Assembly: GCF_037975245.1 (NCBI RefSeq)
Contig: NC_092563.1
Location: 1,329,001 to 1,393,000 of the forward strand
Length of the DNA: 64,000 nt
Direction of reading: 5' to 3'
DNA from: Apostichopus japonicus
Lineage: Eukaryota; Echinodermata; Holothuroidea; Aspidochirotida; Stichopodidae
The translations under genes were made by a program, and so were the position numbers. Below the pieces are notes generated by a model that was not told the origin of the DNA, made no database searches, and saw only the letters and a list, made by a program, of their open reading frames with translations. Shown piece by piece: positions 12,677 through 25,177 of the stretch; position 1 is the first letter of the stretch, and every line of letters begins with the position of its first letter.

Positions 12677-15600
12677 GACAATGAGTTAAATAGCTTGAAC
12701 ATAATGAACATGTGTGGAATTGTTGTTGTATGAAAAGGATTGAGATTTAAAAGAATATTTCATGGTGTGGTTTAAAAGGAAAAGTATTACTTTTTGAATA
12801 AATAAATGGCAACCTTGATCTTATTTAAATTCCATACTCGATGCAAATTTTATCTTAAAGACAGGAAAAAAGAAGAAAAAAAAACAATAAATTGTATTGA
12901 GTAAATTTTGAAGACTTCTTTAGATCTAGAAACTCGTGTTTTGATGTCGAGTTGGAACTGTGTTTGAATGTTGTGCACATTAATCAACATTATTTAAATA
13001 TTGTGTAATCTAAAGAATTAATTTCAGCTACTCTGAAGAAGAAGAAGAAATGATTACTTGATCAGTTCTATCGTAACTTCTTCATCTACTGTGATCCTTT
13101 GGATAAAGTAAACGTGGGAATGAACTGCCAGATTTTCAAAACTAACATCACTTCTTTCAAAACTGTTTTATCAAAACTCCCTAGTCCTGGGTGACCATCT
13201 CTAGCTTGAAATCTGCCAAGAAGGAACCTCTTGATCAAATGATTTTGCATTTAATTTGGAAAGAATTTTGTTCCAGTGCTGTTTAACTTTTAAATCAAGA
13301 GTCATAAAAACAGAACTGGCATTAATTAGTAAAAATGTTTTTAAAAATTCACATGATTCAAGCACTTTTCTGCATTTGTGGGAGATTAGCACTCTTGCTA
13401 ATTGATTTTTACCCTTCTGTCAAAAGTTTAATAATAAATAGATAAATGATGCATCATGTATATTTTTATGTCTGCAAATCGGAGGGCAATGCTGGGCAGA
13501 ATGAGATAGTAGGGGGGGGGGGGGGTTGCAGCGGGGGTTGGTCGTTGGGAACCGGTTAAGTTAAGAAAAAGGGACACATTATTGACAGTGTTCGCAATGT
13601 TGTATTACTGTATCAATTTAAATACGACTTACATACAATATACATGGTTTATTGATTGGGTTATTATGTTAATTTTCCTTTCATATATAATTGATCCACA
13701 TATTTTAAAGATGCAATTTATAGGTGCAACAGTGAAAATGTTCACTTTTACATATTGTTCAGTTTTCAGTTCATTTTTTTTTAAATAGCCCCCTTGGTGG
13801 TCCAAATTCTGACAACTCACAACCATGAAAACTAAATAAAGCAATCTGTTTAAATAAATTCTTATCGTGTCTTGTTTTTTGTGTGTTGGTGTATGGTTGT
13901 GCAATACAGACTGATCAGAATCACACTATATGTTGCCCGGTCATCAGTTTCTTTGGTTTTTGAGGTCATAATTCATTGCTCCCTAAGAGTAATTCCCCAT
14001 AATTTATCCTTTCCTTATTTTATTTGGTTTGTGTTGGGGTGGTGCAATGGAAATGTCTTTGATGTGAAGTTCATTGCTTCCGGAGACTTTTCGAAATGGA
14101 ACATAAATTAAATATGCATGGTTTATGCCTGTGTGTTAAAGTTTAAAATGTTTCTTTACCTAACGTTAAATTGAAAAATAGGAAAGAAAGAAAGAACAAT
14201 TTGTTGTGTAGTTTAGTGTGGTTTTTCTTTTCTTTTTTGTGCTGCCCGGCAAAATGAAAAATAACGACTCTGAGTTATATGAATCAAACTAGACAACTCT
14301 CCCAGTTTTACTAGGAGTCTACTCCGTTCGTGTTAAAGAAATCTCGCTCTCTCTTGATGTTTTTGTGCTAATCTCCTTGAACAATTTGACTTTCTTATTA
14401 CTATAGATCATCTTAACTACAATCAGAGATGTGGGCACGCGACTGTTTGTTGACCACATAACAATGTTTAGCATTTGATAGAACACTTCATTGTTTGTTT
14501 GAAGAGGCCCTGTGGGAAAAAGATGGCGTTTAGAAACCTGGAGAATGTTCATTCCGTTTTTCGGGATATAACTGTATAAAGTGTTTTATATATGGTATTG
14601 TGGTTTACGATGCTAACAGTTGGAGGGATCTCTACTTCTGACCGTCAGTCTCGCGTATATTGCCAGACAAACTAGGTGACGTACTTGTCTAAACCAAAAT
14701 ATGTTCGCCCCAAATTGTGAGTATTCTAAAGATTACTTAAACGTTTTGAAATGTAATTTCCTTGTGGTTCTGAATCTCTTGATAATTTCCAGACGTTGAG
14801 GAGTGTCAGATTAGACAATTCAGTGTCATAGAGAGGACATCCGTCCATCCATCTTGTCTGTGTGTCTGTCTTTTTCTTTCTTTCTTTATTTTTTTGAAAG
14901 ACATGTTGACAGGTCTGTGAATATTGCCTAACTTGAAACGTGAGAAGTTTCCTGGTGTAAAATATTAAGTAAAAGTAAATTCAGATGTTGCAGTACGAGG
15001 TGATCCTCTCCTGCACACACAAAAATTAAGGAAGCGCTATTTGAGACCCGTTTATCCCACCAAATCGCTACATTACGTTTGTCGGTATTTTTCATAACGC
15101 GATTTTCAGTGCACTGAGAGGTATCCCTAACAATTAGTAAGCCCTTTCACATGTGCAATATGCAAACATCACATTCTTCTCTAAGATTTTAATTAATTCA
15201 TCTGCTATTCCAGACGAATGCTCCCAGCCTATAGCAACACACCCTTTTCTCCAGCCCCTCCTCTCCTTCAAAAAAAGGGCCGACGTCCGATAAAAAATAT
15301 TAACTTTGACAATGAAATTAGAAATAGCAAAACATTGGAGAATTGAATTTCACATAAGGTAGCATACGCCCGTTAAAAGCCCCATTGACTTATACACTAA
15401 ATCACAAAAGTAATGTGGTCTCTAATTCTAGATAGAAGTTCTCACTAACTAAACGCTGCCCATCACTGGATAGCTGACAAGTTGGCCTTTCATGGCACCA
15501 TCAATGTTCCGTATCATGACAATGCAGAAAATTCGAGCCTGAAGTTTTCGTCACTTGTAAACAAACAGACCTCTTCACTCTGTAAACTATTTTCGTACGC

Positions 15601-15696
15601 TGCTCCTGGGAGGCCTAAAGGGGTATACAATTGCCTCAATTGACATGTTTGCACCACATGTACTTCCATTCATGCTCTTCAACATGCAAGCCAAAA

Positions 15697-16068
15697 CAAG
15701 GGCGTAGGAGCTGGGGGCGCCAGCCCCCCCCCCCCCAGTGAAAAATGTGGAGGGGCGGAAGTATCATTCCGCCCCCCCCCCCCCCCCCCGCTTCGAAGTC
15801 AGAAAACCCCTTTTTCATTTCCAAATGAGAAAAAACATTTGGAGCACCAAATTGCATTTAAGGCCAGGTGAAAATACAAAATTAAGTTTACAAAATGGAG
15901 TAGGTGTTGAGTGTGCTATATTGCACCAAATTGCATCTTATAGGTCACCTGGAAATGCAAAAAAATTCCAAAGGGGAGGGGGACACCCCCTCCCCTTAGA
16001 CCCCTCCCCCAGGCCGGCCATCAATCTTCAGCCCCCCCCCCACTCAAAAGTACCTTCCTACGCCACTG
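15697..16068 (+). mobile_element. hAT-like MITE, family M1, copy 2
   Basis: A 372-bp element has the same ends and body as copy 1, flanked by the perfect 8-bp duplication AGCCAAAA at 15689-15696 and 16069-16076. The G and C runs near the ends are longer than in copy 1. Confidence 0.9.
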
Positions 16069-17468
16069 AGCCAAAAGAAAACAGATCCTGATAACCTGAT
16101 TGATAACGTATCAAAAAAGATGTTTTCCTAATGCATTTTGTCACTTTTCCTGAAATCATGAGAAGGGTAGGTTTGTGTTTACTTGTATGCAACACCTCAA
16201 ACGCAAACTCGCTAAATTTCGCATCACATGTAACTTCCGTACGTGTAACACGTAAACAGTCACCAGCGCTAACGTTTGAAGACTAGCACGGGTAGATTGG
16301 GAGCTGATTCATATTTTGATAATTGGAGATTTTGAATCATTTTAAACCCGTTCTTTATGGTAATATGTGGTAAGTAGTAAGCACACGAATACAAATCCAC
16401 AAAGAACTTGAAGACAAATATTGCATGGGTTGGTTCATACGTGTATCTAAGTAATACGAAAACAATATTGTTACTAAGGCCGTACTAAGTTAGCAGTAGT
16501 AGTAGTAGAAGTAATAGTATAGTAAAGGCTTCATAATTGACGCACCTTGAAATAATACTAGCAACGGTACAGCTAACTGCAGGCAACCTAAACTTTTGCA
16601 GTAAAGCAGAGTTACATATTTGATGAGTTTTAATCCATCTCAGGTATATGCTGAACAAATTGTGTGTTTTTTTAAAGCTTTTCACACCCTCCCCCGGTCC
16701 CCCCAGTTTTGCACATTTCTTGGGCATTTGGAAATTAAAAATAACCAAACTTACCTCAATATAATACCATTACTCTCTGGGACCTGACTTGTCTGAGCTT
16801 AGAGGCTCACAGAGTATAGCAAACAGCATCCAAAGTCAATGGATGTATACTTCAGCCTGGCTCTGTCCACTGGTTTGGCAATTGAATTACTATAACCCTA
16901 ACATTGCATAATGGGTATATTATGGGATTTGGCATAGCCTTTGCCTTTTCTTTGTGCTATCAAATATAGCTGCAACCAAGCTATTGGCAAACCATATTTT
17001 ACATAAGGTGGATTTTCAACAACATTTTAAATTGGTAATATGTAATGCTATGACTTTGTTTTAATTTAAAACGTTGATCTCTGTTGGGTTGACTTGAAGA
17101 CAAGATCTGTTGAAAAGAGCTAACCTGGAGAAAATTTAAGATTGTAATATAAGCATTAATACCCATTTTCTGTTTTATTTCTCCAGGAAAGTGTGAGGAT
17201 CTTAAGATACAGTCCATGGTCCACATCCAAGTACTGTCTACCACAGTGAGAAACCAAAGCTGGTGTTTGGAAGGACTTAAATAGTATCAACAGGAACTTA
17301 AAGCAAAATTTAATATGTCATAAGAAGGGCAATGGGAATGTCCAATGTTTAAACAGCTGTGTCAAAGAAAGAAAAATGTTTTGTGTAGATCTGGCGATAT
17401 GAACTGATATGTGTTTTTAACTTTTTTTATCAACTTTCCAAGAAAGGAAAAGTGTAAAGGTCTGTAGA

Positions 17469-20400
17469 ATGAAAGGCAAAAAAGGAGTAAAATCACATGT
17501 TCAGAGAACTCGGAGGCAACTTCACATTGCAGGTCAAATATCAGGGAAGGTTGACAATGCCATTTACAAAGCTGCCCCACAGTCTGTTAGAAAGACTCGT
17601 TGGTATAGTCTCTTTTATCAGACCATCAAAACTATATCTCTTGTGCTGTTTTACTATTGCTTTTCCATCTCTTTGACATTCTACAACAAGTGGCTCTTTT
17701 CCGTAAGTTATTTTACATATTTGTTACAATCAATGATTGAATTTATCTATATAGTAAATTAGTAATGGAAAACTGACTGAAATTTGAAATAATGGAAAAG
17801 AACAAAGAAATGTATAGCAAGAACAGGATTCGAACCAGTGACCTCTGGATTAAAATCTCAGCGTCCACCATCTGAGCTATCTAGCACTTAGCTGTTTGCG
17901 ATCTTTATATAGCAAATTCTTTGAAGGAGGTGACAGTCAGAAGCTGAAAGGTACCTTGCATACTACAGTGTAACTAAGGATCATGCCCCAGTTTTATTTG
18001 ATACAAGCTTGAAAGCAGCATGGAGGGGATTTCATGAGAAGTTTGTTTTTTATTATATATAACTATATAAGTAAAAAAAAATATATATTAAGCTGACTGG
18101 GAAATTTAAGACAATAGAAAAGAACAGAGAAATCAGTGGGTTGAATGTGATTGGAACCAGTGACACCTCTGGGTTGCAATTATTACTTATAAACAGCTGT
18201 TCTCTTTCATGAGGTTTGCCTGTTCTTGTTTTTCCAATAAATTGTACTATCAAGTCCAGTTAAGAAATTGCAACAGTTTCCAAATTTTCTTCATATTTTA
18301 TCCGTATACTGGTGGGTTGGAATCCTTCTGACAGTCATACACGAGAAAATCTGGAAAACCGATGAATTTAAACGAAGGCAACCATCTAAAGATGAGTGCT
18401 AGACACATGAATCAGTACAATTTATAAGAGAAAAAAATTCAGAACTTTTACATCCTCTACAAAAAAATATATTTTCAGGGGACAGTAGTTTGCTCAAGTT
18501 TCTTATTTGTTATGAAGGTATTAAAAATAATAAGATGACTTTGTGTTTAATCCATGAAAGCCTTTGATACTTTTGATGAGTAATTAATATTGTTTGATAA
18601 TAATTAAGTTAGTTATTAATAATAATTTCAGCCGACAATTATCTCGTCTTACAGGACTTCCGTTTCCCTCTCTCCATCACCATTTGCCACCTGACAGTTA
18701 AGTTTGTCATGGCTGCTATTGTGAGGTCATTTCTGGATTGTGCGACAGACATTACACCAGTCACACTCAGTTGGAAGGTTTATCTCACCAAGGTGGCACC
18801 CACAGGTGAGACAAATCCTGTCCATGAAATTTATCATCGTAACCGTCAAATTAAAGATAGCTTTATCAAATTTAATACCACCAAGTGTTTTTACACTACC
18901 ATTAAATATTACCATCAAACTTGGCATTCTGGAATAGCTAAAAGGGTCCAAACTTACCCTTATTGCTTTCTTGCTGGGTTTGCAAACAAAAAGTTTATTG
19001 CAGCTATCTAGGCAGCTTTAAAAGAATGTATGTAAAAGAAATGTCCTATTAAATTAGAAAACTTGCTGTAAGTTCAGCAAGTAGTGAACAGTTTGACTGA
19101 AGATGATAGTACTGTTGGTCTTTCAAACACATGTAAGACCAAAACCTTGATGTACTTTAAAGGCATCATAAAATGGAGCACAAAGTTCAAAGTTAACATT
19201 GCTTGGTAAGTGTTAAGTTTGATGAAAGACTGGTCTTGCTATATAGACTGATTGTAGATATGAGGATATTGTGCCCAGGAAAGGTCATCTAACTGTATTT
19301 TTAACTAGGACAGGCAAATTATCAATTATTTGTCAAACACGCAAGTTAGAGTACTTCAAGTCAAGGGAAAATTCTACGGTTCAAATTTTGTCTAGCAGTT
19401 TTAACATTTGTTACTTTTCGTCTCATAAAGTATAAAATTCAGTGGCGGTTTGATACTGAAAAACTGCTATATCTTTGTGTTCCTGTGACAACTTGCCCAT
19501 TTTCTTTGTTCCCTGCGGGAGACAAACGGAATCTGTGGTATGAGTGTGTGTGTGATACCTGCTATTGAAATTGGTAGAGGTCAAAGGTTATTTAAGGGGT
19601 TTTTTCCCCTTCTTTTCCCCCTTTTTTGTGCTATAACCTCATGGAAAGACATTGAATTGACATGGAACCTTCACAGATATAATGAGAATGTCACATGCTA
19701 TCAAAATATGTAGTTGCCTTGGTAACTGAGATCAAAGGTCACATGATCTGAGGTCAAATGTATATTTTTAGTGTAGGTTTACTGGCGATGAGATATGCAA
19801 CGCCTTGGATTGCCCACATGTTACATTTTTCTTGTCTGGCAGGGTTAGCATCTGTTTTCGATATCGGCTTTTCCAACTGGAGTATGCTCTACATTACCAT
19901 AGAACTCTACACCATGTCAAAGTCAACAGCTGTTATTTTCATCTTGGTTTTTGGAATTATCTTTCATCTACAAGAGCCAGTAAGTTATAGTATATATACA
20001 TTTTCTTTATCATGGCTATTGCCTAGCAACCTAGTCAGACCACCAGTGCTACATGTTCATGTCGATAAAGGTGGTGGCATTCTGGCATTGGAACTTGCAA
20101 GCAGTGATACCTAGCATCTTGGAAGCTGCAGGTTCAAAGCCCTGGCTGGCTAAGGCTGGGTGGAAATTTACAATTCTTCCAGGAGAATTCCATGATTTTC
20201 CCATCTGAAATGGGTTTTCAAAATTGTGAAGGAAAAAAAAGTCCCCCAAATGAGCTTAAGCCGTAAATTGGAAATCTTGGCACCCAATATGAAATGTTAG
20301 TTACAAAGCCATTTGGCATCTCCTACGTACTGTACATGCAGATGTGGCTCCTTTAAGTGTGATAAAATGATTGCCTTCAATGCTGATAATATGATGGATG

Positions 20401-23400
20401 AGTATATATGTTATCTGCTTTCTACAGACAAAGCAAGTTGTGGTAAAACAAGGTGTATCTTAGTAAAGTTAGATCTATCTATTAAGTGACACTGCATAAA
20501 TATACTATGCATAAACTGGTCTCGGCTATCATGTATGAAAAATACATATTGTACAGTATATAACATTGAGAATGAATGTTAGTTCTGTTATCAATGAAGA
20601 GTAAACAATTAAATTGGAATCAAGTCCCTTGTAACCTGTAAGTACTACTATTGCTAGTACTATTGTGTATTAACAAACTGGTGTAATTTTCTTCTACTCT
20701 TTAAGTTGAATTTCTTATGCAAGTGGTTCACAAAGTTTTTGAGAATGTGAGCTCTTTCATTAATTTATTTGGTTTTCTTGTTCAGTTGTTTTTTTTTACT
20801 GTAACTGTTTTGGTGATGGTGTTGGGGGGGGGGGGGGGTGGGAGTGTTGGGGAGGGGGAAGTGTTTAAATCAGATATACTCTTCTCTTAATTCATAATGT
20901 GTTGCTTTTCTCACTGGCTTTCCATTCCCTCTCTGCAGATAATTGGAAGGACCTGTTAATCACAATCTGCCTTAGTTTATAGTCTGATTTGTTATGATTT
21001 CATCCATTCTTTATTATTTCATTCATCCTTACGCAGCATCTTAGTCAAGTGGTTGTTATCTTTCTCATCTCTGGGGGTCTCTTCATGTTCACGTACCATT
21101 CAACTAGCTTCAATCTTATGGGATTTGTTCTGGTTATAACAGCCTCAGTACTCAGTGGCATCAGGTGGTCTTTAGCACAGATATTAACCCAACATGATAG
21201 TCATGAAGGAGGTACAGTAAGCTAAATTTTACTAAATTGTTCGGGTTTTTGTCATTTTGCTGTTGTTCACAAATAATATGATTGGCTTGGTAATTGATGC
21301 ATTTGTCCCTGACCCACTGTAGAGCTGTTTGACTACCATGATTTCGACTATCACATTACTGTATAAGATTCTAACATGCCAGTTACAGGTTACTTTGGGA
21401 GCTCTGTGTATATATCCTCATTGCCATACAGTAGATTCGCTGTATAAGATTCTAACCTGCCCGTTGCAGGTTACTTTGGGAGCTCTGTGTATATATCCTC
21501 AATTGCCATACAGTAGATACCCTGTATAAGATTCTAACCCGACAGGTCACTTTGGGAGCTCTGCGTATATATCCTCATTGCAGTGCAGTAGATTCCCTGT
21601 ATAAGATTCTAACCTGCCCGTTGCAGGTTACTTTGGGAGCTCTGTGTATATATCCTCATTGCCATACATTAGATTCCCTGTATAAGATTGTAAGATTCTA
21701 ACGTGCCTGTTACAGGTTACTTTGGGAGCTCTGTGTATATATCCTCATTGCCATACAGTAGCTTTCCTGTATAAGATTCACAGGTATATATTTATATATA
21801 GAAAAATTGAAGAAAAAAAACAGTGTATAACAGAGATTTGCTTCTGGGTTTTTTAACATCACAAGACCAAATTTACTATTCAAAATTTCATCTTTTGTCG
21901 GCCAACAGGTTTAAGGAATCCAGTAGATACCATTTACCACCTACAGCCTATAATGATATTAGGACTTTTACCACTAGCAATTCCAGTAGAAGGCAAGTAT
22001 TAATGCAGATGCTTCTACCGTTTTCTGTTATAAGAGTACAGCTATGAATGTGAGAGATTCGATGCATTAGAAACTCTACCTGTACATATATATTTAAGCA
22101 GAGCGTGTGAACTCATATTCCGTTGCAGTACCCTCACTTTCTTACACACACATTCCATAGATTACTCTCTGTCGCATGCATTGCCTGGTGTCGAAAATAT
22201 TTTGTTGAAATAAAAGTGTGTCAATATTTAAATGAACTTTTTGCACAGTATTGAGCAGTGTACAGTAACTAAAACTAGTCAGCTTAATCGTGTTGGTTGA
22301 ATCAAGTTGATAACAAGGAACGGCTGAAGCTACATTCTGACAAGGTTCTGATCCACGAAATATGAGAATAAAAAATTTAATTGACTGATGTCACGTACAA
22401 CTTCACTCTGTGTAAACGAGAAGATAAAAATGAGCATAAAACCTGTTCACGAGCTATTTATCTAACCTGCGTAGGTATTACTATGTAAACGTTAGAGGGC
22501 CCGAAGTTTCAATTTCCAGCAGGACCTTCTTCAAAGGCAGACTGACCTCAGGCCCTCTTACCATTATATAAAGGAGAAATTTGGCAACAAAACTTCTCAG
22601 ATATTTTCCCTAGTTCTGTGGATAAATTATCACATTAAGTATTGATGTGCACCGTAATGTCTGTTTTATCTGTAGACCAGATCTGTTAGAACACCATGAC
22701 CATGACTTGGAAATAAGAAGTTATTTCAATTTGTAACTATCTCGTAGTATGATTCTCCCATTTTCCTAATCCAGTATTAAAATCCTTACTTTTAGTTGAA
22801 AAACAAAATTTCTGGTTTTGAATTTTCTCCAGGTTTGCAAGTTGCTTCCTCGTCGAGAATATTTGGTTTCAGCGATGAAGGTGTCCTCATGTTCACCATG
22901 GCAACTACATCATTAGGAGCCATTCTAGCATTTATGCTGGCATTGTCAGAATACCTTCTGGTCTCACAAACGTCTAGCTTAACGTTATCAATATCTGGGA
23001 TTTTCAAAGTAAGTTAAATTATATCTGTTTTAATCAGCTTTGCAAAAGTTTTCATTGTGATCTTTTGATGATTTGATTTAATTTCTTCTGAAAGCCAGAA
23101 ACTTGTTCTTAGTTTTAAGGAGATAAAAATCTCTTATATGTCATAGAGTTGTAATCCATTTTTGGGGGGATATTATCAAACGATACCATGCTTTGTGACC
23201 ATGATGGTAAGACCAATTAAAGTGAACATCTCTTGTGGTTTTGTCTGTAAAACATTGTCTTTTTGGAACTTCATATCCATGATATTACGGAAATTTTAAT
23301 ATTCAGTCCGTATCCTAGTTGAATTGATGTTGATACATTTTTCGTTGCTACTTGAAACCAGAATCCCATAGAAATGTAGATTTATATTTAGCTTCACTAG

Positions 23401-25177
23401 TCAAGTTTCATTTTAAAATATGGAACAAAGTTGGCCATTTGTTTTTAATTTTCCAATATACTCTATATGTGTGACTAATTCTGATTTTTAAATGTTTCTG
23501 GGTATTAAATGAATAGTCAATCTTGGAATGAGATCAATTGTTAATTTGCTGATTGACCTCCATTAATTAGATGAAAATGCTTTTATTTCATGAGAAATTT
23601 GGCTTTTAGAATATGTATTCTATAAGTAAAAGAAAAAGGAAGGTGTGATCTTTGGTCACCTCCTCCTCCACCCCCCCCCCCCCTCCCTTGCTCCCCACCC
23701 AAAAGCATTGATGCAGCCGGACAAACTGGGTATAATTTTTATTAGCATCCAGTTGGGACAAAAAAATCATATTCTGTAGTTACATATCATGCTTCCAAGA
23801 ACTTGTACTGACAGTATGAGCAGTAATTTGCTGTTCCTATCAGATAAAGTGTAGAAACTGTACATACTGTGTCAGTAGGGTTTGCTTTGCAGCCTGGTAT
23901 AAGAGCGCAGTATTGAGTTCAAACTAGCATTAGAAAATTGTTCCAACTGGCTGATAAATTGGAATGCTAGTTTTCCTGACAGTGTATCTCTCTCTCTTTA
24001 TCTGGAGAAATCTGCAAACCATCCCCCATCTGTCCCCCATCGGTCCCCCATCAGCCCCCATCTGTCCCCCATCTGTCTCCATCTGTCCCTGCATGTCCCC
24101 ATCTGTCCCCATTCTGTCCACATCTGTCACCCGTCTGTCCCCCCGTCTGTCCCCGCCTGTCCCCATCTGTCCCCCATCTGTCTGTATTAGAAGCCATGTC
24201 TGTCATAAATGCTTGCTTGTCTTTCTCTCTTACAGGAAATCGTTGTTCTCTATCTAGCCATAACATTTTCCAAAGATGGAAGCCAACTGCTTATAATCAA
24301 CAAACTGGGAATGGTTATATGTCTCTTGGGGATCACCTTTCATGTCTACATAAAAGCCAAAGAAATAAATAGTAAGTAGTAATTGATAGTAGACATTGAC
24401 AAATGCAGTAATAGTCCAGATAGTATTGTTTTATTTGCATTTTATTTTGGTTTAGAGTTTCTAGCTGTAAATTAACAACTGAAGACTGACAGGGGGGGGG
24501 GGGGGGGGTAGATGGGACTGTAAACCAACTTTAAAAGTGCAAAGATATATTTTCACTGGATTGGGATTCAAACCAAAAGAGCTCATTGCTTTTTTTCAAT
24601 TAAAAGGTGTTATAGTAATTGTTGCAGATTGGTTCATGTTTAAGGTCATCAAACATGGTTTACTGCATAGAAGGTCATTGAAAGGTCATCAATCCCCTCC
24701 CTCCCTCCTGCCCCCTTGTATGTTAGAAAGTCAAAAGGATGGTGTTATCCTATCTTCTGATGTGAACTTGTGTGATCACCTACTTCATAACTCTGTCACT
24801 TCTCACTCTCTTGTGATGATTGATTTTTCTAATTTCACACTTGTCACATCCGGGCCTCATTTGAAGGCTTTAAAATGAATTATTTTTTCCGCGAGTGTAG
24901 TCTTTGTTAAGTTCCAAATGTTTGCATGTTTGCACCTTGACATTTGAGGGGGGGGGGGGGCGGGACTTCCAGGCAGTATTTGTACGGTTTGAACAGAATT
25001 GCAAAACATTGTAACTGTCTTTCCTATTTTGCAGAGAAACCTCCAGTAGTACCACCAGGCAAACACAAAGACAGTATTCCAATGCTAGCTGATGGAGAGG
25101 CAAACGTGAGTAGTGACAGCGAAGAGGAGATCTACACCAGGGGTAGAGACATCTCATGGCGTACGTCAGTGGTATGA
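17469..25177 (+). CDS. SLC35C2: SLC35C2 (solute carrier family 35 member C2), 8 coding exons
   Basis: Coding exons: 17469-17702, 18655-18805, 19843-19979, 21037-21211, 21909-21992, 22833-23008, 24236-24371 and 25035-25177. They give 1236 nt, 411 aa, with continuous phase. Signature blocks are [17 protein letters not shown] (first membrane segment), [89 protein letters not shown] and [14 protein letters not shown]. All are in the same order as in vertebrate SLC35C2, a multi-pass Golgi/ERGIC member of the nucleotide-sugar transporter superfamily linked to GDP-fucose handling and Notch fucosylation. The start is the first Met after an in-frame TAA at 17418-17420. It adds roughly 40 hydrophilic basic residues relative to human (about 365 aa). 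Intron 5 has a GC donor (21993-21994). The tail keeps an acidic SSDSEEE cluster and ends in tandem-repeat sequence. Confidence 0.95.
17766..17888 (-). repeat. tRNA-Lys-like SINE head or tRNA pseudogene
   Basis: Read on the minus strand from 17885, the sequence has an A box (TAGCTCAGATGG), an anticodon-loop-like ATTTTAA that would place UUU (Lys), and a B box (GGTTCGAATCC). The acceptor stem pairs at only about 5 of 7 positions and there are mismatches in the other stems, so it is not a functional tRNA. A similar 3' extension recurs at about 18085-18200, which argues for a SINE family. It lies in SLC35C2 intron 1. Confidence 0.65.
18085..18200 (-). repeat. Second, more decayed copy of the tRNA-Lys-like SINE
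   Basis: Shares AATAGAAAAGAACAGAGAAAT and GGAACCAGTGACACCTCTGG with the copy about 300 bases upstream; the A-box half is lost. Confidence 0.5.
20080..20400 (+). repeat. tRNA-derived SINE, family A, copy 3
   Basis: The best-preserved copy: AAGCAGTGATACCTAGCATC, then a B-box-like GGTTCAAAGCCCTGGCTGGC, TTCCAGGAGAATTCC, CCCATCTGAAATGG and a 3' part with AAAGCCATTTGGC. It lies in SLC35C2 intron 3. Confidence 0.65.
21350..21790. repeat. 76-89 bp tandem repeat, 5 copies, in SLC35C2 intron 4
   Basis: The block TACTTTGGGAGCTCTG(T/C)G recurs at about 21391, 21472, 21548, 21629 and 21718. Each unit also has CTGTATAAGATTCTAAC, TATATATCCTCATTGCCATA and CAGTAGATT. Confidence 0.9.
24005..24190. repeat. 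CATCTGTCCCC minisatellite before SLC35C2 exon 7
   Basis: About 15 imperfect 10-13 base units of CATCTGTCCCC lie in intron 6, ending roughly 50 bases before the exon 7 acceptor. The long pyrimidine-rich strand adjoins the splice acceptor region. Confidence 0.9.

Larger units (their letters stand above)
8408..17468. other. Intergenic stretch between DENND11 and SLC35C2
   Basis: I found no exon with recognisable homology here. It holds two hAT-like MITEs, four tandem arrays (listed separately) and homopolymer G runs near 12.3 and 13.5 kb. AATAAA hexamers at about 10633, 12512 and 13835 are possible DENND11 polyadenylation sites, the last followed by a GT-rich stretch, but none can be chosen from sequence. 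From about 13.0 to 15.69 kb and 16.07 to 17.18 kb I see nothing. An acceptor-like polypyrimidine-AG before 17185 could mark a 5' untranslated exon of SLC35C2. Confidence 0.6.

Noticed and set aside
17816-17888. A functional tRNA-Lys gene
   Set aside because: There are mismatches in the acceptor, anticodon and T stems, and a second decayed copy with the same flanking sequence points to a SINE.
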